A DNA stretch of 64,000 bases from an uncultured Eubacteriales bacterium. GTDB lineage: Bacteria; Bacillota; Clostridia; Oscillospirales; Acutalibacteraceae. The position numbers were made by a program, and so were the translations under genes. The stretch lies in NCBI GenBank assembly GCA_900315605.1, contig OMZU01000001.1, positions 1 to 64,000 of the forward strand, in the 5' to 3' direction. The notes below the pieces were generated by a model that saw nothing but the letters and a program-made list of their open reading frames with translations, searched no databases and had not been told where the DNA came from. This document shows, piece by piece, positions 1-8,925 of the stretch; position 1 is the first letter of the stretch; each line of letters begins with the position of its first letter.

Positions 1-95
1 AAAGCCTGCCTTTCGGCTGCTTCACGCCAAATCTACACTGTCATTTTAAAGTTGTTCATCTTAGCGTACGCAAAATAAGTTTTTGCACAGTCTGA

Positions 96-1400
96 ATGTC
101 TGAATCTGAGCAAAGCGAGTCCGATGCTGCTCAATATGATACCCATTACGGAGGAATACCTATAACTGTGAATGATTTGCTGAATGTGATTTGGCTCACA
201 GGCGCAGTTGTGACCGCAGCGATCCTTATCATATCTAATCTGCGATTTTATTTGGCACTTCGCAAGCGGCGCAAGCTGTTGGAGATCGAATGTCCGGTGC
301 GCGTTTATTCCGTCGAAAATCTCTCATCCTCCTGCCTGTTCAGAAACGCGATCTACGTCACGGCAGAAACGGCAGCAGACGAAGCTCAACTGAGATATGT
401 CATCGAACACGAATTAAGTCACAACCGTCACGGCGACCTGTTTTGGACTTTCATGCGCTGCGTTGTACTTACTATCCACTGGTTCAACCCGTTGGTGTGG
501 TTGGCAGCAGAGATGTCGCGCCAGGACTGCGAGCTGTGCGCCGACGCAGGTGCGCTCAAAGTATTGGGTGAGGGAAAAAGCGTGGAATACGGATCAGCCT
601 TGATACAGCTTTCGGTCAGCCCCGTGCTGAAATCATCATTACTTTACGCAACGACCACAATGAGCAGCGGAAAAAGGTCGCTCAAAGAACGCATAACGAT
701 GATCGCACATCAACCGCGCAAGACTGCCATGGTCTCAATATCGGTCATTCTGATAATAGTTATTGCAATTGGGGCTGCACTCGTAGATAGTGATGGACGG
801 TATCATTTTTCAATGTCCGAAAACGACATCTCCGAACTGGATATAGATTCCATTCTTTCTAACATCAGCAAAGCTAAAAAGCTGGATGACACATCCGAAA
901 TATTGACTTATGGATCTCCTATAATTGCTAATTTTGACCCAAATTTTAATTGGAGTGATTTTTCTGCTATAATTTCGTTTTACTATACGAAAAATCAAAA
1001 AACATATCATTCTGAGTTGAATATTTACGGTGGCAATAATAAATATAGTATCCCTAAATATGAAGATCTTTATTATGAGTATCCTATCTATGAGGGATAT
1101 AAATGGTCAGAAAACGAAGAAGCTCATAAGCTGCGGGATTTGTTAAATGCATTGAAGTATCTTCCCAAAGAGGAAATCAAAAAACTGGCGCCGAATGCAG
1201 ACCATTATCAAGTAGATTTGCAAAGTAACATACCGCCGAATAACGAAGATCACGTTATTAACTATAACAAAGATGGTGTAACAAACACGGATGGATCAAA
1301 AATCCATCTAACCATATGGTCTATGAAACGTGACAAGCAACATAATAATGGTTACATCTCGAATGGTCAAAATTTAATCCACGCCTATTACGTAGAATAG
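96..1400 (+). CDS. M56-family (BlaR1-like) membrane metallopeptidase, N-terminally truncated
   Basis: The catalytic part of a BlaR1/MecR1-type peptidase is clear. There is a membrane segment near residues 30-50, the zinc motif HELSH at 105-109, a following hydrophobic stretch, and an acidic/Cys segment (DCELCAD) where the third zinc ligand is expected. A second membrane segment lies near residues 210-230, followed by a roughly 200-residue outer domain that I do not recognise. Family members normally have about 100 more N-terminal residues with two or three membrane spans. Here an in-frame TGA (93-95) directly precedes the ATG, and no good ribosome site is visible. The gene is therefore either a fragment or the downstream half of a frameshifted gene that begins left of the window. 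No BlaI partner is visible. The family role (signal-induced cleavage of a repressor) is well known; function here is uncertain. Confidence 0.7.
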   Translation: MSESEQSESDAAQYDTHYGGIPITVNDLLNVIWLTGAVVTAAILIISNLRFYLALRKRRKLLEIECPVRVYSVENLSSSCLFRNAIYVTAETAADEAQLRYVIEHELSHNRHGDLFWTFMRCVVLTIHWFNPLVWLAAEMSRQDCELCADAGALKVLGEGKSVEYGSALIQLSVSPVLKSSLLYATTTMSSGKRSLKERITMIAHQPRKTAMVSISVILIIVIAIGAALVDSDGRYHFSMSENDISELDIDSILSNISKAKKLDDTSEILTYGSPIIANFDPNFNWSDFSAIISFYYTKNQKTYHSELNIYGGNNKYSIPKYEDLYYEYPIYEGYKWSENEEAHKLRDLLNALKYLPKEEIKKLAPNADHYQVDLQSNIPPNNEDHVINYNKDGVTNTDGSKIHLTIWSMKRDKQHNNGYISNGQNLIHAYYVE

Positions 1401-1458
1401 GTGAAAAGCAAGACAAACAGCATGATAATATTTTTCTGTTCATTATTAGATAACAGCA

Positions 1459-1500
1459 GGGCGCGCATGGAAAATTCCGTGCGCGCCCTAAAACGTTTTT
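1459..1500. terminator. Rho-independent terminator between convergent genes
   Basis: A 9-bp GC-rich stem (GGGCGCGCA / TGCGCGCCC, 1459-1467 and 1480-1488) is followed on the plus strand by TAAAACGTTTTT. It ends the M56 gene and may also serve the minus-strand cell-wall hydrolase operon. Confidence 0.7.
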
Positions 1501-1512
1501 ATCTTTTATAAA

Positions 1513-2883
1513 TCAAAAATCCATATTCGGATATTCGTCGTGAGGATTATATCTTACGCCATAGTAACGAGTTTCAAAGTGCAGATGTGCTCCGGTTGAC
1601 CAGCCTGTTGAGCCGACAAAGCCGATAACCTGTCCCTGAGAAACAGTCTGTCCGGTGGAAACGATTCCGTTGGTCAGGTGGGCGTAAAGCGTGCTCTTGC
1701 CGTTGCCGTGGTCAATAACCACGTAGTTACCAAAGCCGCCGTTACAGCCGCAGCTGCCGTCCTTTCCGTAGTTGTGCGGACAAGAATTGTATGTATCAAT
1801 AACCGTGCCGCTCTGAGCAGCCACAACGACCTGTCCCATGATTCCGCTGCCGGTGATATCGATAGCACCGTGGTTATAAGAGCCTCTGTCCTCATTCCAC
1901 TTTGAAATTACCCAGTAATAGCCCGGAGCAGGCCAAACATAGCCTGATGACGGGATCGACGGAGTGTAGCTGCTGTCGGATGAATCATCGGACTCGGAGC
2001 TTTCAGCAGGCTGGGTCTCCTCGGGTTCATCCTCCGGCTCTGTTGGTTTTTCTTCGGATTTCCTGGAGCTTTGCTCCGCAGCCTTAGCTCTTTCGGCAGC
2101 GATCGTTTCCGCCACCTTTTGAGCCTCAAGAGCCGCCTTTTGACGCTGAGCCTCATAATAAGCGGCAATTTTTGATTCTGCGTCCGCGCTTTCGATAGCC
2201 GCTCCTTCGATTGCCTTTTTAGCGTCCTCGCTTGATTCGTAAAGACCTCTCAAAAATTCTTCGTTTTCATCAAGCAAATCGTTGAGCTCCTGCTGATCCT
2301 CCTGGAGCGTGGTTTGCTTTTCCTCAAGCTCGTCCTTGTCGGTTTCGAGCTCCTCCTTTTGGACGGAGATTTTTGAAAGCTGGTCGTTTATATCATCGAT
2401 CAATTCCTTGTCATAGGTAGAAAGAGTGTGTACAAGGGTCATTTTGTCAACGAAATCAGAGAAATCCTTCGCTCCCAAAATGATTTCAAGATCGCTCGCG
2501 CTTCCCGACATATAAATAGTTCTCAGTCTGCCGCATAGCGCGTCAAGCTGGCTTTCGATCGCCTTGTTTGCCTCGTTGATCTCGCCCTGCTTGGTCGTGA
2601 TGTTTGAATTGAGCTCCTGGATCGAGCCGCCGGTCAGGGCGATTTTTTCATCAAGGGTGCCGATTTTTCCGATCAAAGCCTGGCTGTACGCCTCTTTGTC
2701 CTTGATGTCCGCCTTTGTCTTGTCAAGCTCCGCCTGATACTGCGCGCTTTTTGCTTCAAGCTCACTGAGCTTTTTCTTCAAATCGTCGATATTATCTTCT
2801 GCGCCCACTGCTGCCGACGAAACCGGAAGCATAATCATACAAACGCTCAGCATTGCGCAGAGGATACGTTTTAGCTTTTTCAT
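1513..2883 (-). CDS. Secreted coiled-coil M23 peptidoglycan hydrolase, FtsEX-dependent type
   Basis: A 456-residue protein with a signal peptide (basic MKKLKR, hydrophobic core, end near residue 28). A long coiled coil follows (about residues 30-250), then a Pro/Glu/Ser-rich linker, then a C-terminal LytM/M23 domain (about 325-456). The metal motifs are seen as HGAIDIT (HxxxD), a central YAH, and HLHFE (HxH). This layout matches EnvC, PcsB and CwlO, where the coiled coil contacts the FtsX outer loop and ATP hydrolysis by FtsE releases the hydrolase. The gene is last in an ftsE-ftsX operon with a 22-bp gap, which supports that role. An upstream TTG at 2892 was passed over because GGAG lies about 10 bases before the ATG at 2883. 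Confidence 0.88.
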   Translation of the reverse strand: MKKLKRILCAMLSVCMIMLPVSSAAVGAEDNIDDLKKKLSELEAKSAQYQAELDKTKADIKDKEAYSQALIGKIGTLDEKIALTGGSIQELNSNITTKQGEINEANKAIESQLDALCGRLRTIYMSGSASDLEIILGAKDFSDFVDKMTLVHTLSTYDKELIDDINDQLSKISVQKEELETDKDELEEKQTTLQEDQQELNDLLDENEEFLRGLYESSEDAKKAIEGAAIESADAESKIAAYYEAQRQKAALEAQKVAETIAAERAKAAEQSSRKSEEKPTEPEDEPEETQPAESSESDDSSDSSYTPSIPSSGYVWPAPGYYWVISKWNEDRGSYNHGAIDITGSGIMGQVVVAAQSGTVIDTYNSCPHNYGKDGSCGCNGGFGNYVVIDHGNGKSTLYAHLTNGIVSTGQTVSQGQVIGFVGSTGWSTGAHLHFETRYYGVRYNPHDEYPNMDF

Positions 2884-2905
2884 AACTATCAAACTCCTTT
2901 TGGGC

Positions 2906-3805
2906 TTACCAACCCAGAATCTCGTTTCCTTCCATCTTTAGGTACTTACGTATTGAAATAAAGCCGCCGAAGAAGCCCACAACAACGCCCGCAATTACGA
3001 ACGCTATTGCGATCGGGATCAGCACGCTTGAGAACGGAATGAAGTTGAGCGGAAGGTTTGTGCTCTCAACTACAGCGATAACCGCCTCATAAAGTGCATA
3101 CAGCGCGCCGGTCGCCAAGGCTGCCGAGATAAGGCCGATCGCCATACCTTCAACCAAAAACGGCATTCGTACAAACATATTTGTTGCGCCGACCGACTTC
3201 ATGATGCTGATCTCAAAGCGGCGCGAATACATTGTCGCGCGGATAGTATTTGCTATAATAAAAATAGAAATAATTACCAGCGCAAGAACAATGCCAAAGG
3301 AGATCATGTTCACAAGATGGCTGAGCTTTGTGAGCTTGTCCGCAAATGCGGAACGGTTTACGATAGTGCTCACACCTTCGATTTTCTGGATCTGCTCAAC
3401 CGTGTTTTCATAAAGCGACAAATCGTCCATAACAACAATAAAAGCGTCGGGAAGCGGATTTCTCTGCTCGATTTGAGCAAACAGCTCGTCGCCCAACTGT
3501 TCTTTGTATTTTTTGAACGCCTCATCGCGCGAATAAAAGGTCGCCGACTGAACGTTGTCGATCTTTTCAATGTCTTTTCCTATATAAACAGCCTCAAGCT
3601 GAGAATATCCGTCTTTAATATAAACCGTGGTCTCGTTGTTCTGACCAACAGATTCAACCATGTCAGAAACGTTTCGCGACAAAAGCGTTGCCGCACCGGT
3701 CAGAACAAGGCAACTTACGAGCACGCAAATAGAGGCGATACTCATAATTCGGTTGCTCCAAACGTTTCTGAAGCCCTCTTTTACAAGGTAACCAAAGCCT
3801 TTCAT
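2906..3805 (-). CDS. ftsX: Cell-division ABC permease FtsX
   Basis: A 299-residue protein with the FtsX plan: a short cytoplasmic start (KEGFRNVWSNR), one membrane span, a roughly 115-residue outer loop (about residues 45-160), then three more spans. The C-terminal half is the FtsX/MacB permease domain. The protein joins FtsE in the membrane and passes a conformational signal to a cell-wall hydrolase outside. It lies 22 bp after ftsE and 22 bp before the M23 hydrolase gene, so the three are co-transcribed. A modest ribosome site (AAGGAT) precedes the ATG. Confidence 0.93.
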   Translation of the reverse strand: MKGFGYLVKEGFRNVWSNRIMSIASICVLVSCLVLTGAATLLSRNVSDMVESVGQNNETTVYIKDGYSQLEAVYIGKDIEKIDNVQSATFYSRDEAFKKYKEQLGDELFAQIEQRNPLPDAFIVVMDDLSLYENTVEQIQKIEGVSTIVNRSAFADKLTKLSHLVNMISFGIVLALVIISIFIIANTIRATMYSRRFEISIMKSVGATNMFVRMPFLVEGMAIGLISAALATGALYALYEAVIAVVESTNLPLNFIPFSSVLIPIAIAFVIAGVVVGFFGGFISIRKYLKMEGNEILGW

Positions 3806-3827
3806 AAAACTATCCTTTCAATTCTAA

Positions 3828-4667
3828 TCAGGGATTCACATTCGCATTGCCGTACAGATCCGAAATATCCACCTCGGCAGCCTCGCCAAAGTCATAGTCA
3901 TAATCTGAGGCAGCTTCGCCAAAATCATAATCGGAATCATCCTCGGCAACGTCGTCGGAATAAAGCTCGTCAATGCCTATATCGTCGCTTGGGTCATAGG
4001 TCTCCTGCTTTGTGTCGCTTATAACCCTTCCGCTGTCGATCTGGATGACCCTGTGGTGGAACTCGCGCACTAGCTCGTGCTCGTGGGTAACGACCAAAAT
4101 TGTGGTTCCCATTGCGTTGATCTCATTGAGCAATTCAAGGATCTCATACGAAAGCTCAGGGTCAACATTACCCGTAGGCTCGTCGGCAATAATTATTTCG
4201 GGATTGTTCACAAGAGCCCTTGCAAGGCTTACGCGCTGCTGCTCGCCGCCCGAAAGCTCGCTCGGCTTGTTTTTCATTTTATCTGCAAGACCGACCAGCT
4301 CAAGCACATAGGGCACGCGCTTTTTGATGACGCTGCTGCTCTCTCCCACGGCTCTCATGGCAAAGGCAACGTTATCAAAAACGTTCATTTTTTCGATCAG
4401 TCTGAAATCCTGGAAAACTATTCCCATATGGCGGCGAAGATAAGGGACCTGGCTGCGTCTCATGCGCGAAAGCTTGTTGCCGTTGATGGTGATCTCGCCA
4501 TTTGACGGCGTTTCTTCGTGCATGATAAGCTTGAGAAAGGTACTCTTGCCCGCGCCTGACGCACCCACAATAAAAACAAATTCTCCCTTGTCGATATGCA
4601 GAGTAACGTCATAAAGCGCGTGTGTGCCGTTGGGATATGTTTTTGACACGTTATCAAAATCAATCAT
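3828..4667 (-). CDS. ftsE: Cell-division ABC ATPase FtsE with acidic tail
   Basis: An ABC ATPase with Walker A GASGAGKS (35-42), signature LSGGEQQR, Walker B IIIADEPTG and a switch histidine (VTHEHE). Length is 279 residues, against about 225-230 for most FtsE proteins. The extra 45-50 C-terminal residues are strongly acidic and contain a duplicated DYDFGEAA motif. FtsE energises FtsX and so controls peptidoglycan splitting by the M23 hydrolase encoded two genes on. AAGGTG precedes the ATG. The tail is unusual and its role is unknown; it could be a protein-docking segment. Confidence 0.93.
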   Translation of the reverse strand: MIDFDNVSKTYPNGTHALYDVTLHIDKGEFVFIVGASGAGKSTFLKLIMHEETPSNGEITINGNKLSRMRRSQVPYLRRHMGIVFQDFRLIEKMNVFDNVAFAMRAVGESSSVIKKRVPYVLELVGLADKMKNKPSELSGGEQQRVSLARALVNNPEIIIADEPTGNVDPELSYEILELLNEINAMGTTILVVTHEHELVREFHHRVIQIDSGRVISDTKQETYDPSDDIGIDELYSDDVAEDDSDYDFGEAASDYDYDFGEAAEVDISDLYGNANVNP

Positions 4668-4855
4668 AATTTCACCTTAGTTTTTCGTCAGATTTTTCGT
4701 CAGTCCGGACAAAATCACGGAAAGCTGTTGCAAAGCCCTGCCGAAACTTTTGGGGCAAGCTGACAAAATAATACTCTTTCAGAGCGTGCGCCGCAAATCG
4801 TGCGGTACGCCTGTTTGTGTTAAAGACGAAAATTTTGCCCCACAGAAAATAACGC

Positions 4856-4888
4856 CCTGAACACAAATATTTTGTTTTTGTGTTCAGG
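4856..4888 (-). terminator. Hairpin downstream of the PucR-type regulator
   Basis: A perfect 12-bp stem (CCTGAACACAAA / TTTGTGTTCAGG) lies just after the stop of the minus-strand regulator gene, followed by a weakly T-rich stretch (GCGTTATTTTC). It is a likely terminator separating this gene from ftsE. The 188 bases between it and ftsE hold no gene that I can support. Confidence 0.6.
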
Positions 4889-4906
4889 AACGGTATTTAT
4901 AATTTA

Positions 4907-5992
4907 TCAGAATTTTGTCGGGCTGGCGTTAAGGTATTTCTTGACCATCAAAGCTACCTTAAACACGATAGCGTCCTCAAATTCTCTCAGGTCGAGTCCG
5001 GTCAGCTTCTTGATTTTTTCAAGTCTGTAAACCAGCGTGTTGCGGTGAACGAACAGCTTACGCGAGGTTTCCGAAACGTTGAGGTTGTTCTCAAAGAAAC
5101 GCTGGATAGTAAAGAGAGTTTCCTGGTCAAGACTCTCAATTGAGCCGCGCTTGAAAACTTCTTTCAGGAACATCTTGCACAGCGTTGTAGGAAGCTGATA
5201 AATAAGTCTCGCGATACCGAGGTTGTCGTAGCTTACAATGGTGCGGTCTGTGTCAAACACCTTTGCGACCTCAAGCGCAGACTGCGCTTCCTTAAAGGAG
5301 CGCGCGAGATCCTTGATTCCGGTAACAGTAGTACCTATACCAACAACGCAGTGGGTGTAGAACTCGCTTGAGAGCGTGTCCGCAATAGAGCTTGCAAGCT
5401 TTTCAAGGTCGCGGCCGTCGGTGTCGGGCTTGACCTCCTTGACAAGCGCGATCTCTTCTTCGTTGATATTGATAACAAAGTCCTTTGTCTTGTCGGGGAA
5501 AAGGTTTTGAACGATATCATAAGCCGAAACGTCGGTCTTTGTGATGATCTTGATCAAAAGACAAACGCGCGAAACCTCGCTGTTAAAATGAAGCTCTCTT
5601 GCCTTTAGATAAATATCGCCCGGAAGAATGTTATCGAGAATAACGTTCTTAATAAAGTTTGAGCGGTCGTATTTTTCGTCGTAATACTGCTTGATGCTGG
5701 CAAAAGATACCGAAAGCAGCTGAGCGTATTTTTGAGCATACTCGTCTGTTCCCTGAACAAAAACAGCGTAGTCATACTTTGCGCTGCTGCCAAACGACTT
5801 GTAGGTGTATCCGTTAATAACAAAGGGCGCGGTGGAGCTCAGAGTTTCGGAATTAACGCTTTCGTTTACTTCTCCGATTTTTCCAAGCTCAGAGCAAGCG
5901 ATAACAACTGAAGTTTCGTCGATAACGCCGATAGTCCTGTCAATAGCATCCTTCATCTGATGAACAATACCCTGAAATAACCTATTAGACAT
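4907..5992 (-). CDS. PucR/CdaR-type transcriptional regulator
   Basis: A 361-residue protein whose last 60 residues form a PucR C-terminal helix-turn-helix (NVSETSRKLFVHRNTLVYRL). The centre (about residues 150-270) resembles the GGDEF-like spacer domain of CdaR regulators, and the N-terminal third should be the sensor part. Family members control sugar-acid, purine or carbon uptake genes; the ligand cannot be read here. I start at 5992 rather than the longer frame at 6046 because GAGG lies 9 bases before this ATG. The gene sits after a sugar-ABC ATPase gene but behind its terminator, and has its own candidate promoter. Confidence 0.82.
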   Translation of the reverse strand: MSNRLFQGIVHQMKDAIDRTIGVIDETSVVIACSELGKIGEVNESVNSETLSSTAPFVINGYTYKSFGSSAKYDYAVFVQGTDEYAQKYAQLLSVSFASIKQYYDEKYDRSNFIKNVILDNILPGDIYLKARELHFNSEVSRVCLLIKIITKTDVSAYDIVQNLFPDKTKDFVININEEEIALVKEVKPDTDGRDLEKLASSIADTLSSEFYTHCVVGIGTTVTGIKDLARSFKEAQSALEVAKVFDTDRTIVSYDNLGIARLIYQLPTTLCKMFLKEVFKRGSIESLDQETLFTIQRFFENNLNVSETSRKLFVHRNTLVYRLEKIKKLTGLDLREFEDAIVFKVALMVKKYLNASPTKF

Positions 5993-6067
5993 AGAAATTA
6001 ACCTCTTTTCTCTGCATATAATCAAAAAAAATGTAAGTCTAAACACGTAACAAATCTTCTTATATAC

Positions 6068-6096
6068 ATATTACACAAAAACGAGAAAAAAATCAA
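6068..6096 (-). promoter_or_regulatory. Candidate sigma-A promoter for the PucR-type regulator
   Basis: On the minus strand TTGATT and TAATAT are separated by 17 bases, about 75 bases before the regulator start. The rest of 5993-6363 is very AT-rich and shows no gene. Confidence 0.45.
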
Positions 6097-6363
6097 CCTC
6101 TATTTACAAATTTCCTGTAATTTTTTTATAGAAAATGCATAAGCCACAGGGTTATATTTCTAACAAAGAAAAACAACTGACAATTCTTCCCTTTGTAGAT
6201 TTTATTATAACACGCAAATGTGTTGATAATGTGACAAAACTGTAATTTTTTTAATTTTTTTATTATTTTTTCTTTAATTATTATCCTCTTAAAAAAGTTA
6301 TGTGAAGATTTGGCACTGAAATCCATTCTCACAAAGTATTATTTGCAAATAATTTCACAAAAA

Positions 6364-6400
6364 GACTCACGATCATAAATCGACCGTGAGTCTGTTGATT
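6364..6400 (-). terminator. Terminator of the sugar-ABC ATPase gene
   Basis: An 8-bp stem GACTCACG / CGTGAGTC (6364-6371, 6385-6392) is followed on the minus strand by TTTTTG, 25 bases after the ATPase stop codon. Confidence 0.75.
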
Positions 6401-6417
6401 TATTATTATTTAAAAAA

Positions 6418-7527
6418 TCAGTTTGTGATCGTCTGCTCTGTGTCCTTGTCAAAGATATGGATCTTGTCAAGGTTGAACGCGATCTCGATAGTGTCGCCCG
6501 GCTGAGCGGTCGAGGTAGGCTCAACTCTCGCAGTGATCGGAACGCCGCCGATATTAACATAAAGGAAGATCTCTGCGCCCATAAGCTCGGTAACGTCAAC
6601 ATTAGCCTGAAGCTTGCAGGGAGACTTCTGGAGCTCTTCGGGCTCGTCGTGAACATGCTCGGGACGAATACCGAATACAACTTCCTTGCCAACATACGGA
6701 TCAAGCTTGCCGCCCTCGCACTTGTCGGCAGGAACCGGGATCTTGTATTTATCAAAATTAAGAGTATATTTTGAACCATCCTTGCCAACAGTTGCGTTGA
6801 TAAAGTTCATCTGAGGTGAGCCGATAAAGCCGGCAACGAACATATTGCAAGGCATATCATAGAGGTGCTGAGGAGTATCAACCTGCTGAATGAAGCCGTC
6901 CTTCATAACAACGATCCTGGTACCCATTGTCATAGCCTCTGTCTGGTCATGGGTTACGTAAATAAAGGTTGTGCCGAGTCTCTGATAAAGCTTTGAAATC
7001 TCGGTACGCATCTGAGCACGGAGCTTTGCGTCGAGGTTTGAAAGCGGCTCGTCAAGAAGGAATACCTTTGGATCACGAACGATGGCACGGCCCAGCGCAA
7101 CACGCTGTCTCTGACCACCCGACAAAGCCTTTGGCTTTCTGTCAAGATACTGCTCAATACCGAGGATCCTTGCTGCCTCTTCAACTCTGCGTTTGATTTC
7201 TTCCTTTGGCATTTTTCTGAGCTTCAGACCAAACGCCATATTATCATAAACAGTCATATGAGGATAGAGCGCGTAGTTCTGGAAAACCATCGCAATGTCT
7301 CTGTCCTTTGGGGCAACGTCGTTAGCAAGCTTGTCGCCGATATAGAGCTCGCCCTTTGAGATATCCTCAAGTCCGGCGATCATTCTGAGTGTAGTAGATT
7401 TTCCGCATCCGGAAGGACCTACAAGAATAATAAACTCCTTGTCTTCGATCTCCAAATTGAAATCGGTAACGGCAACTACTCCGCCGTCATAAATTTTGTA
7501 CACATGCTGTAATGATACATTTGCCAT
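6418..7527 (-). CDS. MsmK/UgpC-type ATPase shared by sugar ABC importers
   Basis: A 369-residue ABC ATPase of the MalK/UgpC/MsmK group. Walker A is GPSGCGKST (about 38-46), the Q-loop is VFQNYALYPH, the signature is LSGGQRQR, Walker B is VFLLDEPLS, and a C-terminal TOBE/regulatory domain carries FGIRPEHVHDE. Such proteins power uptake of maltodextrins and other oligosaccharides. Standing alone, with no permease or binding-protein genes beside it, it is probably a multi-use ATPase serving several distant importers, as MsmK does in streptococci. GGAGG lies about 10 bases before the ATG. It has its own terminator. Confidence 0.93.
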   Translation of the reverse strand: MANVSLQHVYKIYDGGVVAVTDFNLEIEDKEFIILVGPSGCGKSTTLRMIAGLEDISKGELYIGDKLANDVAPKDRDIAMVFQNYALYPHMTVYDNMAFGLKLRKMPKEEIKRRVEEAARILGIEQYLDRKPKALSGGQRQRVALGRAIVRDPKVFLLDEPLSNLDAKLRAQMRTEISKLYQRLGTTFIYVTHDQTEAMTMGTRIVVMKDGFIQQVDTPQHLYDMPCNMFVAGFIGSPQMNFINATVGKDGSKYTLNFDKYKIPVPADKCEGGKLDPYVGKEVVFGIRPEHVHDEPEELQKSPCKLQANVDVTELMGAEIFLYVNIGGVPITARVEPTSTAQPGDTIEIAFNLDKIHIFDKDTEQTITN

Positions 7528-7680
7528 ACTAATTAAACCTCCAATAATCCAATAAAGTCAAGCTTTATTACGTGATAATAATATACCACTTCAAAGATTT
7601 TTTTACTATACCGATTTTAACTAAATATTTACCCCCGAATTTATGAAATTTCGATACACAATAAAAATTCACTTTGAATT

Positions 7681-8394
7681 TTAGTGTATTTTGCCCATAA
7701 AAATCAGCTCTTTGTCTAAATTTGTCAGTTTTTTACAGCTTCCTGTGGGCAATTTGCTATCTAAATACAAATTTCCTATTGATATTCGTTGAAGGTGCAC
7801 AACTTTAACGGAACAGGAAAGGAACATTTTTTTGACCTGATGGTATTTTCCCTCGCAAATTGTCACCCTTGCTTTACATTTGTCGAGCCTTTCAAGCTTT
7901 GCAGGCAGACATTTTGTTCCGTCGGCAAAAATTATACCGTTTTCAAAGCTTCTTATCATGGGATCGGTTATTTCTCCGTCAAGCTCCGCAATATATTGCT
8001 TGTCCACGTGCTTCTTGGGCGAGAGCATTTTGTGCGCAAAATCTCCGTCGTTAGTGATAATCAGCAGTCCCTCTGTGTCTTTGTCAAGCCGCCCGGCAGG
8101 AAACAGCCCTCTGCGCCTTAATTCGGGCGGCAAAATGTCGAGCACCGTCTTGTCGATGTTGTCTTTTGTCGCACAAACGACCCCGGCAGGCTTATTCATC
8201 ATTATATATATGAATTTGTCCGTGCCAATTGGCTTGCCGTCCACGGTGATCTCGGCTTTTTCGGGGTCAAGCTTTTGCTCGGGCTTTTTGCATATCTCAC
8301 CGTCAACCGTCACACGGCCGCTCTTTATCAGAGCATGAACCTCTTTTCGGCTGCCCAGCCCCTGAGAAGCCAGGCTTTTGTCAAGTCTTTCCAT
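7681..8394 (-). CDS. RsuA-family ribosomal pseudouridine synthase
   Basis: A 237-residue protein with an N-terminal S4 RNA-binding domain (RLDKSLASQGLGSRKEV) and the catalytic RsuA/RluB/E/F domain. The catalytic aspartate lies in GRLDKDTEGLL (about residues 101-111). It converts a specific rRNA uridine to pseudouridine; whether 16S or 23S is not decided by the sequence. The start overlaps the DUF4830 gene by 14 bp, so the two are translationally coupled in the minus-strand operon that begins with the thioesterase. Confidence 0.9.
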   Translation of the reverse strand: MERLDKSLASQGLGSRKEVHALIKSGRVTVDGEICKKPEQKLDPEKAEITVDGKPIGTDKFIYIMMNKPAGVVCATKDNIDKTVLDILPPELRRRGLFPAGRLDKDTEGLLIITNDGDFAHKMLSPKKHVDKQYIAELDGEITDPMIRSFENGIIFADGTKCLPAKLERLDKCKARVTICEGKYHQVKKMFLSCSVKVVHLQRISIGNLYLDSKLPTGSCKKLTNLDKELIFMGKIH

Positions 8395-8857
8395 AATCCG
8401 TCAGCGGCAAATTTTCATCGCCGTATTCTCCGTTTGTAATGTGCGCGCCGATAACCTTATCCTTAGCGACCAGCAAAACAGCAAACCGCACGTCGCTGTT
8501 CAAAAGCTCCGCAGTGACCTTTTCGGCGCGTTTTCCCCTGTAGGGGGCAAGGTCAAGTCCGTTTTCTCCTTGAAGCTCATTGTATTTTTCGTATATAGGA
8601 TCAAACTCGTTTGGGATCAAAACATATTCTTCCGTCGCGCTGTCAAAATCCGCAGCCATTCCGAATTTTGTCAAAAAATCCCGGCAAACCGCAGCAGTCT
8701 CGGAAGAAACGGCAAACGCCTCTCCTCTTCCTAGCTGAGCGACCTCATCTGCGCCCGGTGATCCTTCGCCGCCGGTCGCAAAAATCACAGCACACAAAAC
8801 GGCGATCAACAAAGCTGCCGGGATAATTATTATAAATCTTTTTTTAACAACAAACAT
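8381..8857 (-). CDS. DUF4830 membrane-anchored protein
   Basis: A 158-residue protein with one N-terminal membrane span (about residues 6-26) followed by an extracytoplasmic domain with the DUF4830 pattern: IPNEFDPIYEKYNELQ, then DLAPYRGKRAEKVT, then a C-terminal KVIGAHI. Function is unknown in the family. I prefer the ATG at 8857 over the in-frame TTG at 8869, because GGTGAG precedes it. It lies between a HAD phosphatase gene and rsuA and overlaps the latter. Confidence 0.75.
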   Translation of the reverse strand: MFVVKKRFIIIIPAALLIAVLCAVIFATGGEGSPGADEVAQLGRGEAFAVSSETAAVCRDFLTKFGMAADFDSATEEYVLIPNEFDPIYEKYNELQGENGLDLAPYRGKRAEKVTAELLNSDVRFAVLLVAKDKVIGAHITNGEYGDENLPLTDYGKT

Positions 8858-8925
8858 AAGCTCACCCAAAACTCACGCAAAATGCGTTTATCGGTAGATT
8901 TTATGCCCGAAAAATCAAAAATATG

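Noticed and set aside
4672..4866. A 64-residue frame upstream of ftsE.
   Set aside because: No ribosome site and no conserved pattern; part of it resembles a fragment (CAGATTTTTCGTCAG) of the palindromic element body.
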